From assembly GCA_013180625.2 (NCBI GenBank), contig SNVD02013571.1, forward strand, positions 434,001 to 498,000: 64,000 nucleotides of DNA. Reading direction: 5' to 3'. Positions 1 through 13,800 of the stretch are shown here, in pieces. Below the pieces are notes generated by a model. The model was not told the DNA's origin and ran no database searches. It saw nothing but the letters and a program-made list of their open reading frames with translations. Source of the stretch: Boswellia sacra. Lineage: Eukaryota; Streptophyta; Magnoliopsida; Sapindales; Burseraceae. Each line of letters begins with the position of its first letter. Position 1 is the first letter of the stretch. Made by a program: the position numbers and the translations under genes.

Positions 1-2
1 AA

Positions 3-56
3 ATTCAATGCGGTGATCTCAGTGGGGCTGGTGAAGTAGTTAAAGAGGCAAAATAG
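3..56 (+). other. Possible 3' end of an upstream coding exon
   Basis: The first bases hold an open frame of 17 codons ending in TAG at 54-56. Its composition is richer in G and C than the AT-rich DNA that follows, as expected for the tail of a last exon. I do not recognise the peptide, and a run this short can occur by chance. The body of any such gene would lie left of the window. Confidence 0.2.
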
Positions 57-1140
57 TCACCTTATAATGGAAAACATCCAGAAAATTATGTTGCCAATAC
101 TTGTTCTTAGTGTCAACTAAAATGTTTCTATTTATTGTGAAATATCAAAATTTTATGGAATTTTGATATTGATGCTAAGAACAAGACTATTTGTACTCCT
201 AAAATTATTTTGTACAACATTTTTCTCAATAAATCCATAACTAAAGTCTTAAAATGCACACCTATTAGAATCTCAAAATCATACTTCTGCTTTTGGCACC
301 AAACTTCTCTTCTTAATATTATTGCATTTCAAAATAGTCTCTTTATTATAAGTGATGAAAACATGCACAATTCAATTCTCAAGCTAAGGGGAATTAATTT
401 AAATTTGTAATAATATAGCATAGTGACATGACAACTTGTAATTTAAATTCTCATGCATTTCAAAAGTGACAAAACCCTCAATTTAAAACCAATTTAATTT
501 TCCAACAAAAAGTTTGGCTGTAAAATCACTAATTTTAGAATTTGACTGAAAAGTTGAAAATACTTGGTAAAAGAGAACATGAAGAAAAACGAAACCCATT
601 TTATGGTTCTATTTTAATTAAAAACAAGTCAATAAATTAAATTATCCATGTTGAAAAAGATAATATTTTGGGAGAAAAAGGATACAAGGAACTGTACATA
701 ACTGAACCGGAGGTGGAAAGGAGAGAATGGTCAAAACACAAAAAGGCGGGTAACATGCAATAACTGTCAAATATCTAAAAAAGTGAGAAAATAATAACAA
801 ATATTAATCCAAATAGAATTATTATTAATTATTAAATATGTAAACCAGCAAATATGGAGTTGCACTATTCATTAAATTACTATTAATAATTAAAATACGT
901 GGGGCCCCACAAGTAGTGAGCCGTTGAACTTGAACGTGTGGAATTATGTGGAATTATTCAAATTAAGCTGGTTAATTTGGGAACGGCAGGCCCCGCCGGT
1001 CGCATTTTAATCTTTAAACGCAGCAATTCTATGCTTCAGAACCACAAAACGACACGCCAACTTGAGTTTTTGAAAATTTGCACATTAATTTTTTTTTTTT
1101 TATAAAATAAATTTGGAGAAATGAGAGAGAAAAGGTTGGT
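57..1140. other. AT-rich spacer and promoter region of the EFR3-like gene
   Basis: No coding exon can be supported here. The stretch is AT-rich, apart from a slightly more GC-rich patch around 895-1010. A T-run followed by a TATA-like TATAAAATAA at 1101-1110 sits just before the first likely transcribed bases. Confidence 0.5.
1101..1110 (+). promoter_or_regulatory. TATA-like element of the EFR3-like gene
   Basis: TATAAAATAA follows a long T-run and lies about 50 bases before the first upstream ATG (1161) of the presumed 5' leader. A TATA role is inferred from position and composition only. Confidence 0.35.
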
Positions 1141-1160
1141 ATAATTTAGCGGTGAGGGAG

Positions 1161-1729
1161 ATGCTAGAAATCCGGTGCATTGATTTGCGTGGCGTAGAGG
1201 GATTTTCAGCCTCTCGCCAGCGCTTCGAGGTATTGATCAGAGCTCGTCTTTTCACTTTTGTTTTGCTAATTTAATATCTTAATTTTTTCTAATTTAATCC
1301 GGTTTATTGATAAATAATAAAGTTTTGATTTGTTTCTGGTGTTGATGATCACAGTTCTTTTATTTTTATTTTTAATTTAGTGCAGATTTTCGTCAGTCAA
1401 TTCCCTTTTGTTGATCCACATTGTGATATGTTGGGTTAGAATAAATAAATAGTTTTAGGATTTGATATAGTTTTTGTAGTTTTGATAACCCATTTTGCTG
1501 AATTTTGAATCTGCATTGCAGTAGTTTGCAAGTCTTGACTGGTTTTGATCATTTTATCTTTGTTTTTTTGAAAATTTTGCATAGTTTAGTTTGTTGGTTT
1601 TGGAATTTGATTTAGTTTTGTAATTTCAGCAAAAATTTTTGGTGGGTTTGTAGTTTAGGTTGTATTTTAGTGTTGGATTTATTTGGAGGTAAAGTGATCA
1701 CAAATTGTTGCTTACAGGCTGGTCATTGA
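1161..1729 (+). other. 5' UTR intron and spliced upstream ORF of the EFR3-like gene
   Basis: A donor (GAG then GTATTG) at 1229/1230 and an acceptor (TTACAG) ending at 1717 define a probable intron in the 5' leader. An ATG at 1161 stays open for 23 codons to the donor. After splicing it continues for three codons and stops at TGA 1727-1729, giving a 26-residue upstream ORF that exists only in the spliced leader. No other ATG lies between 1730 and the main start at 1875. Such an ORF could lower translation of the main frame; that is inference. Confidence 0.4.
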
Positions 1730-1874
1730 AGTGGGGGTTACTCATAGGTGTTTAAGCCTTTCTTTCCCTTCTTGGCTCCTAGTCTGAGCTTTTGATTGGG
1801 TTAGAAGGGAAAGAAAGCAGAATTTTGAGGAAAGTAAGAGGTTTCAGTATCCCCTGTACAGTTTGGACACGAAA

Positions 1875-4800
1875 ATGAGCGTAATTTCAGGTGTGCTTTC
1901 AAGGCAAGTTTTGCCTGCATGTGGTAGCCTCTGTTTCTTTTGCCCTGCAATGAGAGCAAGGTCCAGGCAGCCTGTCAAGAGGTACAAGAAGCTGATTGCT
2001 GATATTTTTCCTCGTAATCAGGTTTGTATTTTTTGAGTTTAAAGTGATTATGCATCGTACTTATCTGCTTCTTTCTTATCCTCATTGTCATATTTGTTGT
2101 TTATTTTTATGAAAAGGCAAAGACAAGCTATGTTTTTGGCTGTTCTATTGGTTCTTCATAAGGTTAATCTATTTCTAGACTCATGCCATTCACCCTTGAC
2201 TATGGCCTTTGGCCAACTTATGGTTTTCATGTGGTGGACTGAAATTCAAGGCAGTACTTTGTTTCCCTTTGAGATGCAACTTGTTCATCTATTAATAGAA
2301 CTTGAAGTATTTACTATTTTTCTTTTATAAGTTCAATTTAATTTGTGTGACACTGATAGAGAGGGTGTCGTCTTGCCTCTTTTACTTAAGCTTGTTTGAG
2401 TAGGAGTTGGATTGCTCATCCAAGTAACTTGCTTTCCCATTTGATTTTAGCTAGCCAATATAAATAGGCCTTCTCTAAGTTTGGAATTAGAGATTATAAC
2501 TGACTTTGTATGATGAAGAAACTTGTGGGATTTCCTTATTCTCTCATGTCAAGCTAACTTTTTTTCTTGCATGCTTTTTTCTCTTTGGAATGTATTTCAT
2601 CAATCATTGACGATGCATTTAAAATGGAAAACAATTGTAGAAGCACTGTTCAGTGATATGATAGCTTAATTTTCAAATTTCCTTTCTTTCCTCTTTCGAT
2701 TGTCAGTATCCCTTTTTTTCGCTAAAATTCTATGTGATTTGACATTATTTTTTCATATTTTGATAGGATGAAGCACCAAATGATCGAAAGATAGGAAAAC
2801 TATGTGAATATGCGAATAAAAATCCTTTGCGAATTCCGAAGGTATAACTTATTTTATGCAAGCTTCAAATTATTATCTTATTTACATTCTATAGTCATAT
2901 AGTATTTCTGGAAAATCCTATTTCTTGCGTATGTTTATACATTTGCACGTTGATGCAAGTGGAGAAAATTTGAGGGTTCAACCTGCACCATATGCATTCC
3001 CTACTTTTTGCAATTTTTTCAAATTTTTGCTTCAGTTTGATCACTTTTTAAATATCTCTATCATAGAATGCAGACCAGTCAGCAGCTAGTGGTCCGTCCT
3101 ACATTTCTCTGTCATGATGTGATTTTAGAAATTGACAATAATTTTCACCTCTATTTCCTGAAACACTGCCCTTTTAATTTTATGAAAGGTTTAAAGTTTG
3201 ATTCAATAGTGAGTTCTAGGTTATATTAGAAAAGCTGCAAGCCTGGGGTGCAGCTTTTCACTTGCTAGATATTGCTAAAGTAATGTAATTAAGTTGTTGT
3301 AAGATGTAAACACTCACCAATATGGCAACATAACCTGGACTGTAAAACGAGGATTTGGGTTTTCTGTAGCAAGGACTATCAGTTTTGCTATCTTTATTTC
3401 AAGAAAAACTGGTTTCTAAAAAATTTTAACTTAAATAAATCGTTTAAATTTTCTCCAGATATCTAGTTGATTAAAGAGCTGCTGAAACTTTCTTTTATCT
3501 CCTGTTAATTACCTATAAAAAAAAAAAAAGAAAGACCACATTGAAGTCTGCTGCAATTCTAGAAGTTGCTATTTTCTTCACCGAAAAATTATAAAATATT
3601 GTCAATTGAAAGTGTAGTGTATTTGAAGAGAATTGTTAACTTGCACAATGAGAAAACTGATAGATATTTGTAAGAATTTAGTTTAATTGAATAAGATTAT
3701 TCTCTTCAGCAAAAATTTATGACCTAAATTATTTTATTTATATTTATTTATTTTCCCCAAAATGCAAACTCCATTGTTTCATTCTTCCTACTTTACATGT
3801 TAACTCTATAGAAATTTAGTGAGCAACATAATTTTGTAGATTATTGGTATGCCAATTATTGATATTCACATATCAAATTATGGCTTTGTTTCTGAAATTT
3901 AATGTCATTTATCTTTTCTGGAACCAGTGGCAAAAGCACTAGACTTTATGTTGGGGGGTTGGGGGGGTACTGATTTAATTAATTTCAACTATGATGGTGA
4001 GCAGTTAACACTTAGCCATAGAATGCCTTACTACTAAATTTCAACTTTTGCTCCAAAGCTTCCTAATATGTAAAGGCAGAATGCAAAAGGACTCCAGGCA
4101 AAATGTTTCAACTAAAATGTTTCAATTAATTTTCGAAGGGATCAAGAAAATAACTGTTATGGTTCAAAAGAAGAATCATTTCCAAGGTTGGATCAAACAG
4201 CGTGGCTTTGGTTTCAAGCAAAGATCAGATGTTTAAATCTCTCTGAGGCCACCTAGTTTTTGGGTCCGGTAGTGATTTTTAGTTTTGAACCTGATGCACG
4301 TGCAAGTGAAGTATTAAGGATCAAGGGTCTTGAGGTTCATGACTTTTTTGATAAGCTTTGATGCATTGGGGTATCTAGATTGCAAAGTGATGAAGAAAAA
4401 CAGGTAATCTTGGTAGTCAGGAAGATTTTGGATATGTATAATCGAAGTAGGTGGTAGCTTCAAGGCAATTTGGATCCTTGACTTTATGGTTGGAACCAGG
4501 TCTTTTATCACTAAGCCCAACCCTAGGGTTGTTAGATGAACCTGATTTATTATTATTAATTTTATGTGGAGAAAGGAAAATTAATAAATTTTTAGTTGCT
4601 GGTTGTCTGGTCATTTTAATGGTCAAATACTTGCACAAATGATCTTGATTCTCTCTGACTTACATTGGTTTTTGTCTTTCTCTTGCACCACTTTGTTACA
4701 AAATGCCTTTCAGTTGATCTTGAGGATTAAAATTTGAAAATAAAGTAAGATATTTCAGTCAAATCTCATATTATATAATATCTTCCGTTCATGGATGGCT

Positions 4801-7800
4801 TTTCTGGTTTAATTTCGTTACTATTCATGCCATATTTATTTTTGTTTGTGCAATTACCTAGATCATTCTAATTACCATTTGAAGATTGTTGCCTTAATTA
4901 AAAATGGAAATTTGGGTGATCAGATTACAACCTCTCTTGAGCAAAGGTGTTACAAAGAATTGAGAAGTGAGAACTTCCATTCTGCAAAAATTGTCATGTG
5001 CATATACAGAAAGTTGTTGATCTCTTGTAAAGAGCAAATGTAAGTTCTTTCTGTTCCTATGCTTCCTTTTTATGGTATTAAACAATGAACTTTACCATTG
5101 CAATTTTCATGGATTATTAGGAAATGTTATCATTTTATGAGCTTTTTCATTTTGTTTCCTACTATTCCGCTTCTGAGAAAATCTTTTAGGTCTTTGTAGT
5201 CAAAAGTACATGTAGATACATAAATACATGCGTGCATACTTAGAAATGTAAGTTTGTGAAAATGGTGGATGTGAATGAATATATCTATAAAGCTTTATCT
5301 TTTTCTTATGATTTTCCCCTTAAGTTTGAATAACTATCTACAAATTTTTAACTTAGTAATGAATTATAGTTCCATTAATGCAATTCCTCATGTTTATGTG
5401 CTGCAAAATATAATTGTTGTTTCATCTCCATCTATAGTTTCTCTTCTTTCACCTAAAGTAAATGGTAAACTTATATCCATCTCGAAATTTCCTTCGATGT
5501 GGTTAATTTATGATGTTTGATGGTTTTGCAGGCCTCTATTTGCTAGTAGCTTGTTAAGCATTATTCACACACTGCTGGATCAAACACGGCGTGATGAAAT
5601 ACAAATTATAGGATGTCTGACACTTTTTGACTTTGTAAATAATCAGGTTTATACATTTGCTTTTCTTGATATGCTAGAAAGCAGCATGTTGAAAAGAATT
5701 CTACTACAATTGCATCTTAGTTTCAAGCTTGAACGCTTCTGCTCTCTGATACTCTTAATCTGTTTCATCATTCTGAATATTGCAGAAAGATGGGACTTAC
5801 ATGTTTAACTTGGAAGGCTTTATTCCAAAACTCTGTGAGTTAGCTCAAGAAGTTGGGGTAGATGAAAGGGCAAAAAGTATACGTTCAGCTGGGCTGCAAG
5901 CCCTTTCTTCAATGGTACCCTTTTCAATCTGCTTATGTTGTTTTTCAAATGCTTGGGTATATTTACCTTTTGTTGGTTTGGCAGGGAAACATGGGAAAAG
6001 AAAATAGGACTTTTAATATCTTATCTCCTATTAAATTTGTTTTGAAATGATAGAGAAACAATGCTAGCCATCCACTTATGTATTATTTTGTTTTGTGTAT
6101 TTTTTTTTTTCTTAGAGATTGAATGGAGTAATAGTTAAGGTAACCCATATTTGAGTTGCTGACTGAGATACAGTGATAAACCATTTCCAGCGCGGCATTG
6201 TCTTTAAAAGTGTATTTAGGAGACTTTCTCAAAGCAATTTCAAAGGTTTTAAGTTCTTAGACTATCTCCCATCTCATTTGTAACTCCTAGTAATGGCCAA
6301 TTATTAGTGCAATTCATGTTCAAAATGTTGTCTGTTTTAATCTTTTTAAAATCTTTTCGGCCATAATCCATTTTTATTAACCTTATGAGGTGTTTGCTTG
6401 TTTTGAACAATCTTACATAAGCTTAAATTGCTTATATGGATTTTCTTAGTCACAACCATAATGGAATTTGATATTTCATTCCTTTCCACCTTGTGCTGAT
6501 CTTCTCAGCATTGCAATTATCTTCTATGATCTAAGACCTTACGTTTTACAAGGTTTTAATTTTTTATTTGTGTACATTTCTTCACAACAAGAGAAGTGTG
6601 TCTTCTATATTCTGAACATATGCCTTACAAGGTTCTAATTCTTTATTTTTATCATTTCCTTGCATCAAGAGAAGTATGATATGAAATAGGAAGACATTTT
6701 CAGCATATGAAATATTTAGATTCCTGAGGACGGTATAAAAATGATGTAATATTGTTTGATATGGGCTGTAAATCCAAGTGTGAGTTTTAGTAACAAGAAT
6801 GACAATTATTAGTAGGTAATGGTTTGTGGCTGCAATATATGAGCTTGTGCTTATGTGGCCTCTCTGTTGACTGTTTATTTATGAAATCTAAAAGCATATT
6901 AGACTGCGCAATTCTTTACTGGTATGTTGGTTTATCATATGGTTCGATTTGAATGTCTGTGTTTCATCTCCATGTTGCTTTAACATGTGGGAACTGGATT
7001 TCTGTGCTTCATTACATCGTAATTCTGCTGGAATTGTACAGGAATTATATTCTTCACTATATTTCTTTTGTGTAGGTAGTCTTTTCACATGAAAATATCC
7101 TAACACAAATAGGATTATCTGCTTTGCTGTGTAGGTACGGTTTATGGGCGAACATTCTCATATATCGGTTGAGTTTGATAATGTAAGTAGCTTTTGACTT
7201 ACTGACTGTTGTTTATCTTCCTGTTATATTGTGCCAACTTATTTTAGGTTGATGACAGGATATTATTTAGACTTTCTACATTTATCTATTGTGAAGTTTT
7301 CTGACATTTATTTTCAATCACAAGTCAGAGTTGTTCTGCTGATTTATTTCTCTGTTTCATTTCCTTGCAATTTTATAGGTAATCAGTTGCTTGTAGCACT
7401 TGATTAACCATTCTAAATGTGCCTTTCTTCCGTAAATCTTCCAGTGTATATTGACATAGAGTTTTCTTTTGCTAAGAGAGGGAAGAGTGATGAGGATAAA
7501 CCTAGAGGAAAATCATAGATACATATTTTGAGCAACATTAGTACTATAAACTAAACTCCCAATTCCTCCATCTCCCATTACACGAAATTTTAATGGAGAT
7601 TTCCGTGAGATATAACTTTATTGTCTGGACATGAATTTCATGTCCTCTGGTGTCTAAATATGCCGAATTTTCAATATGATAAATGTTCTACAAATTTTAT
7701 ATCACATGCTTCTTTCTGATCTTGTTGTATTTGCATGTAGATTTCAGCGATGAAATACATAGATCATTTTCGGTTATCTTCTTTGACTTTCTCGAAATTC

Positions 7801-10800
7801 TTTAATATCATATAGGTTGTTTCTGTGGTTTTGGAAAATTATGGAAGTCCTAAGAGAGACTCAGAGAACCATGACCAGAATCGATGGGTACAAGAAGTGC
7901 GCAAAAAAGAGGGTCATGTCTCTCCTTCGCCAGATGTCTTGATAAAGGTCCCTTCTTGGAGGGCAATTGTCAATGACAAAGGGGAAACAAACGTGACAGC
8001 GTAATTGTTGGCATAATATTCTCTAAATTTATTTATATGTTATTATGTTCGACCATTCTCAATTTTTCTTTTTGCCTTTTCTTTCTTTCCACAGAGAAGA
8101 CGCCCAGAATCCCTGCTTTTGGTCCAGGTTTTGCCTGCATAACATGGCCAAGCTAGCAAAGGAGGCTACAACCATTCGTCGAGTTTTGGAGTCCTTGTTC
8201 CGTTACTTCGATCATGGAAATTTATGGTCTCTTGAAAATGGTCTTGCCTTCTTGGTATTGAAGGATTTGCAGTCTTTAATGGATAATACTGGTACTTTTT
8301 TAATTTTTTATTTTTTACAGAGCATTTCTAGATTCTAGTTTTTTCTTGATCATGATGTTACTTATTGATTCTTCTGTGTTTAGATATACTTCAATGACAT
8401 ATTGATTTGACATTCCACTTTTCATGTGTCGCAGGGCACAATACACACTTTTTGCTTTCCATATTGGTTAAGCATCTAGATCATAAAAATGTTCTTAAAC
8501 AACCAAATATGCAGCTTGACATTGTTGATGTTACCACTGCCCTTGCTGAGCAAACAAAGGTTGAACATTCTGTGGCAATAATTGCAGCTGTGAGTGATGT
8601 AATGAGACACTTGCGGAAGAGCATACACTGTTCACTTGATGATGAAAATCTGGGAGCTGATGTAATAAAATGGAACAGAAACTTTAGAGAAGCAGTGGAT
8701 AAATGCCTTGTACAGTTATCAGAGAAGGTGGCACTCATTCTATTTAGTCTCAACTTTTTGAATTGTCATGGATGTTAAAACTTTAGTTAGGACTACCCGT
8801 TCCAATTCTTTGCTTTGATTTTGGGCCTCTGTCCATAAAAAGTTATCATATTTGTTCTGTTTAATTATCAATACTCTGCTTATTTGTTTAAACAAAATTA
8901 GAAAACTGAGCTGTAATTGGTGAACAGATTGGAGATGCAGGCCCAATTCTTGATGTCATGGCTGTGATGTTGGAGAACATTTCATCTATCACAGTCATAG
9001 CTAGAACTACAATTTCTGCTGTATATCGAACAGCTCAAATTGTGGCCTCTATGCCAAATTTATCATATCAAAACAAGGCAAGTACGACTCTTTTTTTTGG
9101 AAAAAACAAATCTTATTTCTTTTATTTGTTTGATTATTCACATTTAATAATTCTTCTTTCTCACAGGCATTCCCAGAGGCTTTATTTCATCAGTTACTCC
9201 CAGCTATGGTCCATCCAGACCATGAAACACGAGTTGGAGCTCACCGAATATTTTCTGTTGTTCTTGTGCCATCTTCGGTTTGCCCGCATGAATCCACAAA
9301 TATTACAGAGCCAAAGAAGGCAATGGATCTTCCACGGGCACTCTCGAGAACTGTCTCTGTCTTTTCTTCTTCAGCTGCCCTTTTTGACAAGCTAAAAAGG
9401 GATAAATCTATTTCAAGAGGAAATGCTTATCAAGAAAACAGAGAAAATGTTGCTGGTGAGGGTCAGCCCAGAAACAATAATAATGGGATGCTTAATAGAT
9501 TAAAGTCATCTTATAGTCGAGCATATAGTGTTAAAAATGTCCCTCCACCTGCAACCACGGATGGGACTTCTGCAGGTGATTCCAAAAAAGAGCTGGTAAG
9601 TTCTGGCAATTTCATCAATATCTCAAACTTTTTATCGATCATCATAGGTTTCTTGTTGAGATCTTTGCTTGTATGTCCATCTAGTTCACACTGCATTTTG
9701 TTCTATCTGAAATCACGTTAGCTCAATGTTGAGTAACGGATTTGTATGTCCCTGGACTTTGAAGCCTGGTTTATGGGGTACACACATAAATTATTATCAT
9801 CAATCTTTCAACTGAACCCCTATTTTGAATGGAGTTGGACCCGGCTTTTTAGACATATATGCTGTGGTTGGTACAAGACCACCCAAATGGAAGCAGCTAG
9901 TTACTGCGCCTAGTCTGTTCCTGAAGTCCTTTAAAAACCGAGTGTTCTGAATGATATATCCATAAGCAGTTACTAATGCTTAGTCTGGCACCCATCAATC
10001 GCTGTTTGACTTTTTTTTTTTTTTTTTTTTAAATACCTCAGGAGGCCACTTCCCTAAGGCTGAGTAGCCGCCAGATTACACTCTTACTTTCATCAATTTG
10101 GGCACAGTCAATCTCTTCTGCCAATATGCCAGAAAACTATGAAGCAATTGCTCATACTTACAGCCTCGTATTGCTATTCTCTAGAGCGAAGGTAATTGCT
10201 GAACTGAAATTACATGGTTTTAGCCTTTAAACAAGTTGGTGATGCCTTTTATGGGAAGGTTCTTTTCTTAGATTGTTTCTCTTGCATCTGCAATCCACAT
10301 TTGCAAAGATTCTTGCATCAAATTTGTAGTTGTCTAATATGTTTCTATCATATAAGGCAGTCTTCATAACAAGAGGGAGATTAGTGCAACCCAGCTATAG
10401 CCGTCCGTATGTTGTTTAAGCAGCCAGTTCAGTTTCTACAATTGAAAATTGATTTCAAAATCGTTACTATTATTTCTGATTTTATGGAATTTATGGGCAA
10501 GCTTTATCATTAAGAAGTCTCTTATTATGGTTGTTGAGTAATATGGACACTGTCACATTTCAGGAACTTAACTTTCTTGGAAGTAATCAATTAATATTAT
10601 TAGACTTTTAGGTAGACATTTGTTCAGAAGCCTAAGCATATAAGGGCTTAATAGTAGTATTTAAGCTCCAACGTCTCTTCAGATGGACCTAATCCAACTA
10701 CAACTGAAAACAATCACAGCTACAAACACAACTTATTGTTATTTTTCTTTCTTTGAGAAGAAATAAATGGATTATTATTCAAAAAAAAATAGTAATTACA

Positions 10801-13800
10801 AAATAGTGACCAAACAATCTACAAAATCAGGACCCAACTAAAAGATGACTAAGATATCTGTATAGCCATGCTGAATAACTCACTAAGAAAAGCTGGAGAC
10901 AACTCAAAAGTAATGCCAAAGGCACAAATTTAACCCAAAAATTATTACTAAACTTAACACAACTCGTTAAAGTTTAATTAATACAATAGGGGCTTTGAAA
11001 ACAAGGTGACTTGCTCAATATAACGTACCACTTCACTCATAGCTTTAACTTACAGTTAGTGTACAAAAGTAGTAGTTAAGGTCTATGACAGACCTTTGTC
11101 TGCAATCTTTGCAACATCACAAAATTGTGACAACAGATTTCATTTTCTTTATGGAATGTAGATACAGTAGGAAGAAAGTTAAGATTGTCATTTCTCCTAC
11201 ATGATCGGGAATTTTAGATGGTAGAAATTTTTTATCAGTAAAGAGTAGTCTGTTCTTATTCCGCTGGGATTTTCCTATAACTGCCTCTCTCGTTTTTTTT
11301 AAATTTTTTTAACAGTCACAAAATGTTTTTCATCTACTATATATACTACAGTTTAAATAGTATTTTAAGGTCTTTCCTATTAAATTAAGCTTTGGGATTA
11401 TTGTTCCTTAAAATGCTACTAGATAGGTTGACAAGGAGATCCTTTTTAGGTTCTTCCATCATTTAACTAGACTCTGAACCCATATAACAAAATTGGAATG
11501 TCATATATATTTATCTGTGCTTTTTTGTCTGCTTGATAAACCATTAATGAAATTTGACATTGTATGTGTGGATGCACATTAGCTTTTAGGACAATTGTTG
11601 AGCCTTCTGTTATCAGTTTATGTTGATGGGATTAATGGTTCTTCAAAGCATAGCAGTTTTTGGCTGCATTATTATTTACTAACCTTTTAATGCTACCCAT
11701 TGGTTTTTACCATTGTGGAACTTTTTCTAGAAAAATATAATATAATATTATAATGGAACTTTGAGTTTTAAGTATTTCTTAGAATTAACTTATCACATTT
11801 CTGAGGAGTTGTACTCATATTGCTGACAATATATGATACTGTAATTATTATCTAGAAACCTTGGGCTGCTTTTGTTTCCATTTACTTCTTCTCAGGTTTT
11901 TCTTCTTTTCATTTTTGTTACAATTTATTTTTTGTTTCAGAACTCTAGTCATGAGGTTCTAATTCGAAGCTTTCAGCTAGCATTTTCCTTGCGAAATATT
12001 TCTCTCAATGCAGATGGTAAGCTCTCAAGTTGTGCTCTTACTCGCAATTTCTTTGATGCATTAGGGATGAGTTTCTAAAATATAGTAGAATAATATGTTC
12101 CATGCATGTGCTTTGACCATTTGATGACTGTGAACAGTTTTCTTGTCAGATGAGCTATTTACATATTAAAAAGGTGATGAGAATACAGGGTACCTTTTAT
12201 TTACTTAAAGAGGAGTATGTCTTTCATACATGCAGCCTCCCAATCATGAGTGCCAAATCAGCACATTTGTGTTGCATGCTCCAAGATTGGGAGGATGCAC
12301 ATGCAACAGTTGTAGGGAAGACTGACGCCTTAAAAAGCAGTTTGCGTTAAATGAACTGGTTTTTGATAATGAAATGGTTTCTGGTCCAAATTTATGGGTA
12401 TATTAATGAAAAAACACAAATTTTATAAAAAAAGAAAAAATTGAATGTGTGCAAGAAAAATGAAATTGAAACATTTGTATATGAGTGTGTTCATGGGTTA
12501 TTTTTCATCCAATAGCATTACTAAATAATTTATTTGAATATCACCTGTTTCATTGAAACAATGGGTTATTTTTTCTTACTGAGGTTGAGAGATATATGGT
12601 AGTGATAGTCGTGCATAACTGTGCCCTAGAAATGTCAGCAAGTAGTCGTGTACATTGAACTTAGGTTTTTGCCAAGGTTCAAAGTTCTGCAGCACTGATT
12701 GGATCTTTACTATTCATGGATCCTTTCCTAGCTCTTTGTTGGCAAATTAAAGTACTTTCTGTGTAGATCAATTAAGGCTAACGTTCATAATCTATCAGTC
12801 AGAATGTTAGGATAAAAAAGTTTGTATCTTGTACTTTAAAATCTTGAGACTGGTCCATTGTCACTATTATAATCCGATTTTCTTGACGAATAAATAGATT
12901 TAATAAAAAGTGTAGACAATGCTGAATTTGTTGCAGTTCAGAGTTTGATTTTCTATTTAAGTCCACTTCAACCTAACTTGCTAAGTAATTTCTGTAGTGC
13001 CAAAAACTAAGACTTAAATAATCAGGAGCAAAGAGTCAATTAGTTAAATAATTACCATTAAATAGAATTCACGGGGGTAAGTTTGGATTTTTAAACCTTT
13101 GGGGGTAATTAAGACTTTCCCCGAACCTCAGGCGAGGTTGGTTAACTAACCCTTATTTTTATACATAAATTTCTCACATCATAATTTCCATAAATTCTTA
13201 AGAGCTACTTTCCAAACTCCAGTTTGAAGTTGATGCATACTATGGAAAGAGTGTTTTAAAAAGATAATGTGGTTTAAGATTCATGAATAATATGTACTGA
13301 TATAAGGATATACGCTGCACGAAAGTGATTTTGGCACAATTTGCTAGTACGTGAATTGTGTTTTTTCCATTTCTTACTTAAATGGTAATGAGGTGAAGAA
13401 TAACATATTTAATTGAGATGCCAACTGTCCATCTCATGCCAATTCAACTATTATTGCAGGTCCACTCCCACCATCACGTCGCAGGTCCCTTTTCACCTTG
13501 GCTACTTCTATGATTCTCTTTTCATCGAAAGCATTTAATATTCTTTCTCTCGTGCAATCTTCCAAGTTGACACTTACGGAGACAAAGGTATATGACTTAA
13601 TGAAATGATAAGTAACCAATATATATTCTGTAATTCACCAAATATAAGAAGCATCTGAAGTGCTTATGTTTACCTTTGAAGGACTTGATCCTTCTTGTTT
13701 ATGCATGTGATAGATTTTGTAAAGCAATCAAAACATTATAGAAGGAGGGCGTTGCCTTCATACTTATTTATTTGTTTATTTCTTTTGGCTCTGACAGAGA

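Noticed and set aside
8481..8753. 90-codon minus-strand frame in EFR3
   Set aside because: It is the reverse shadow of EFR3 exon 9.
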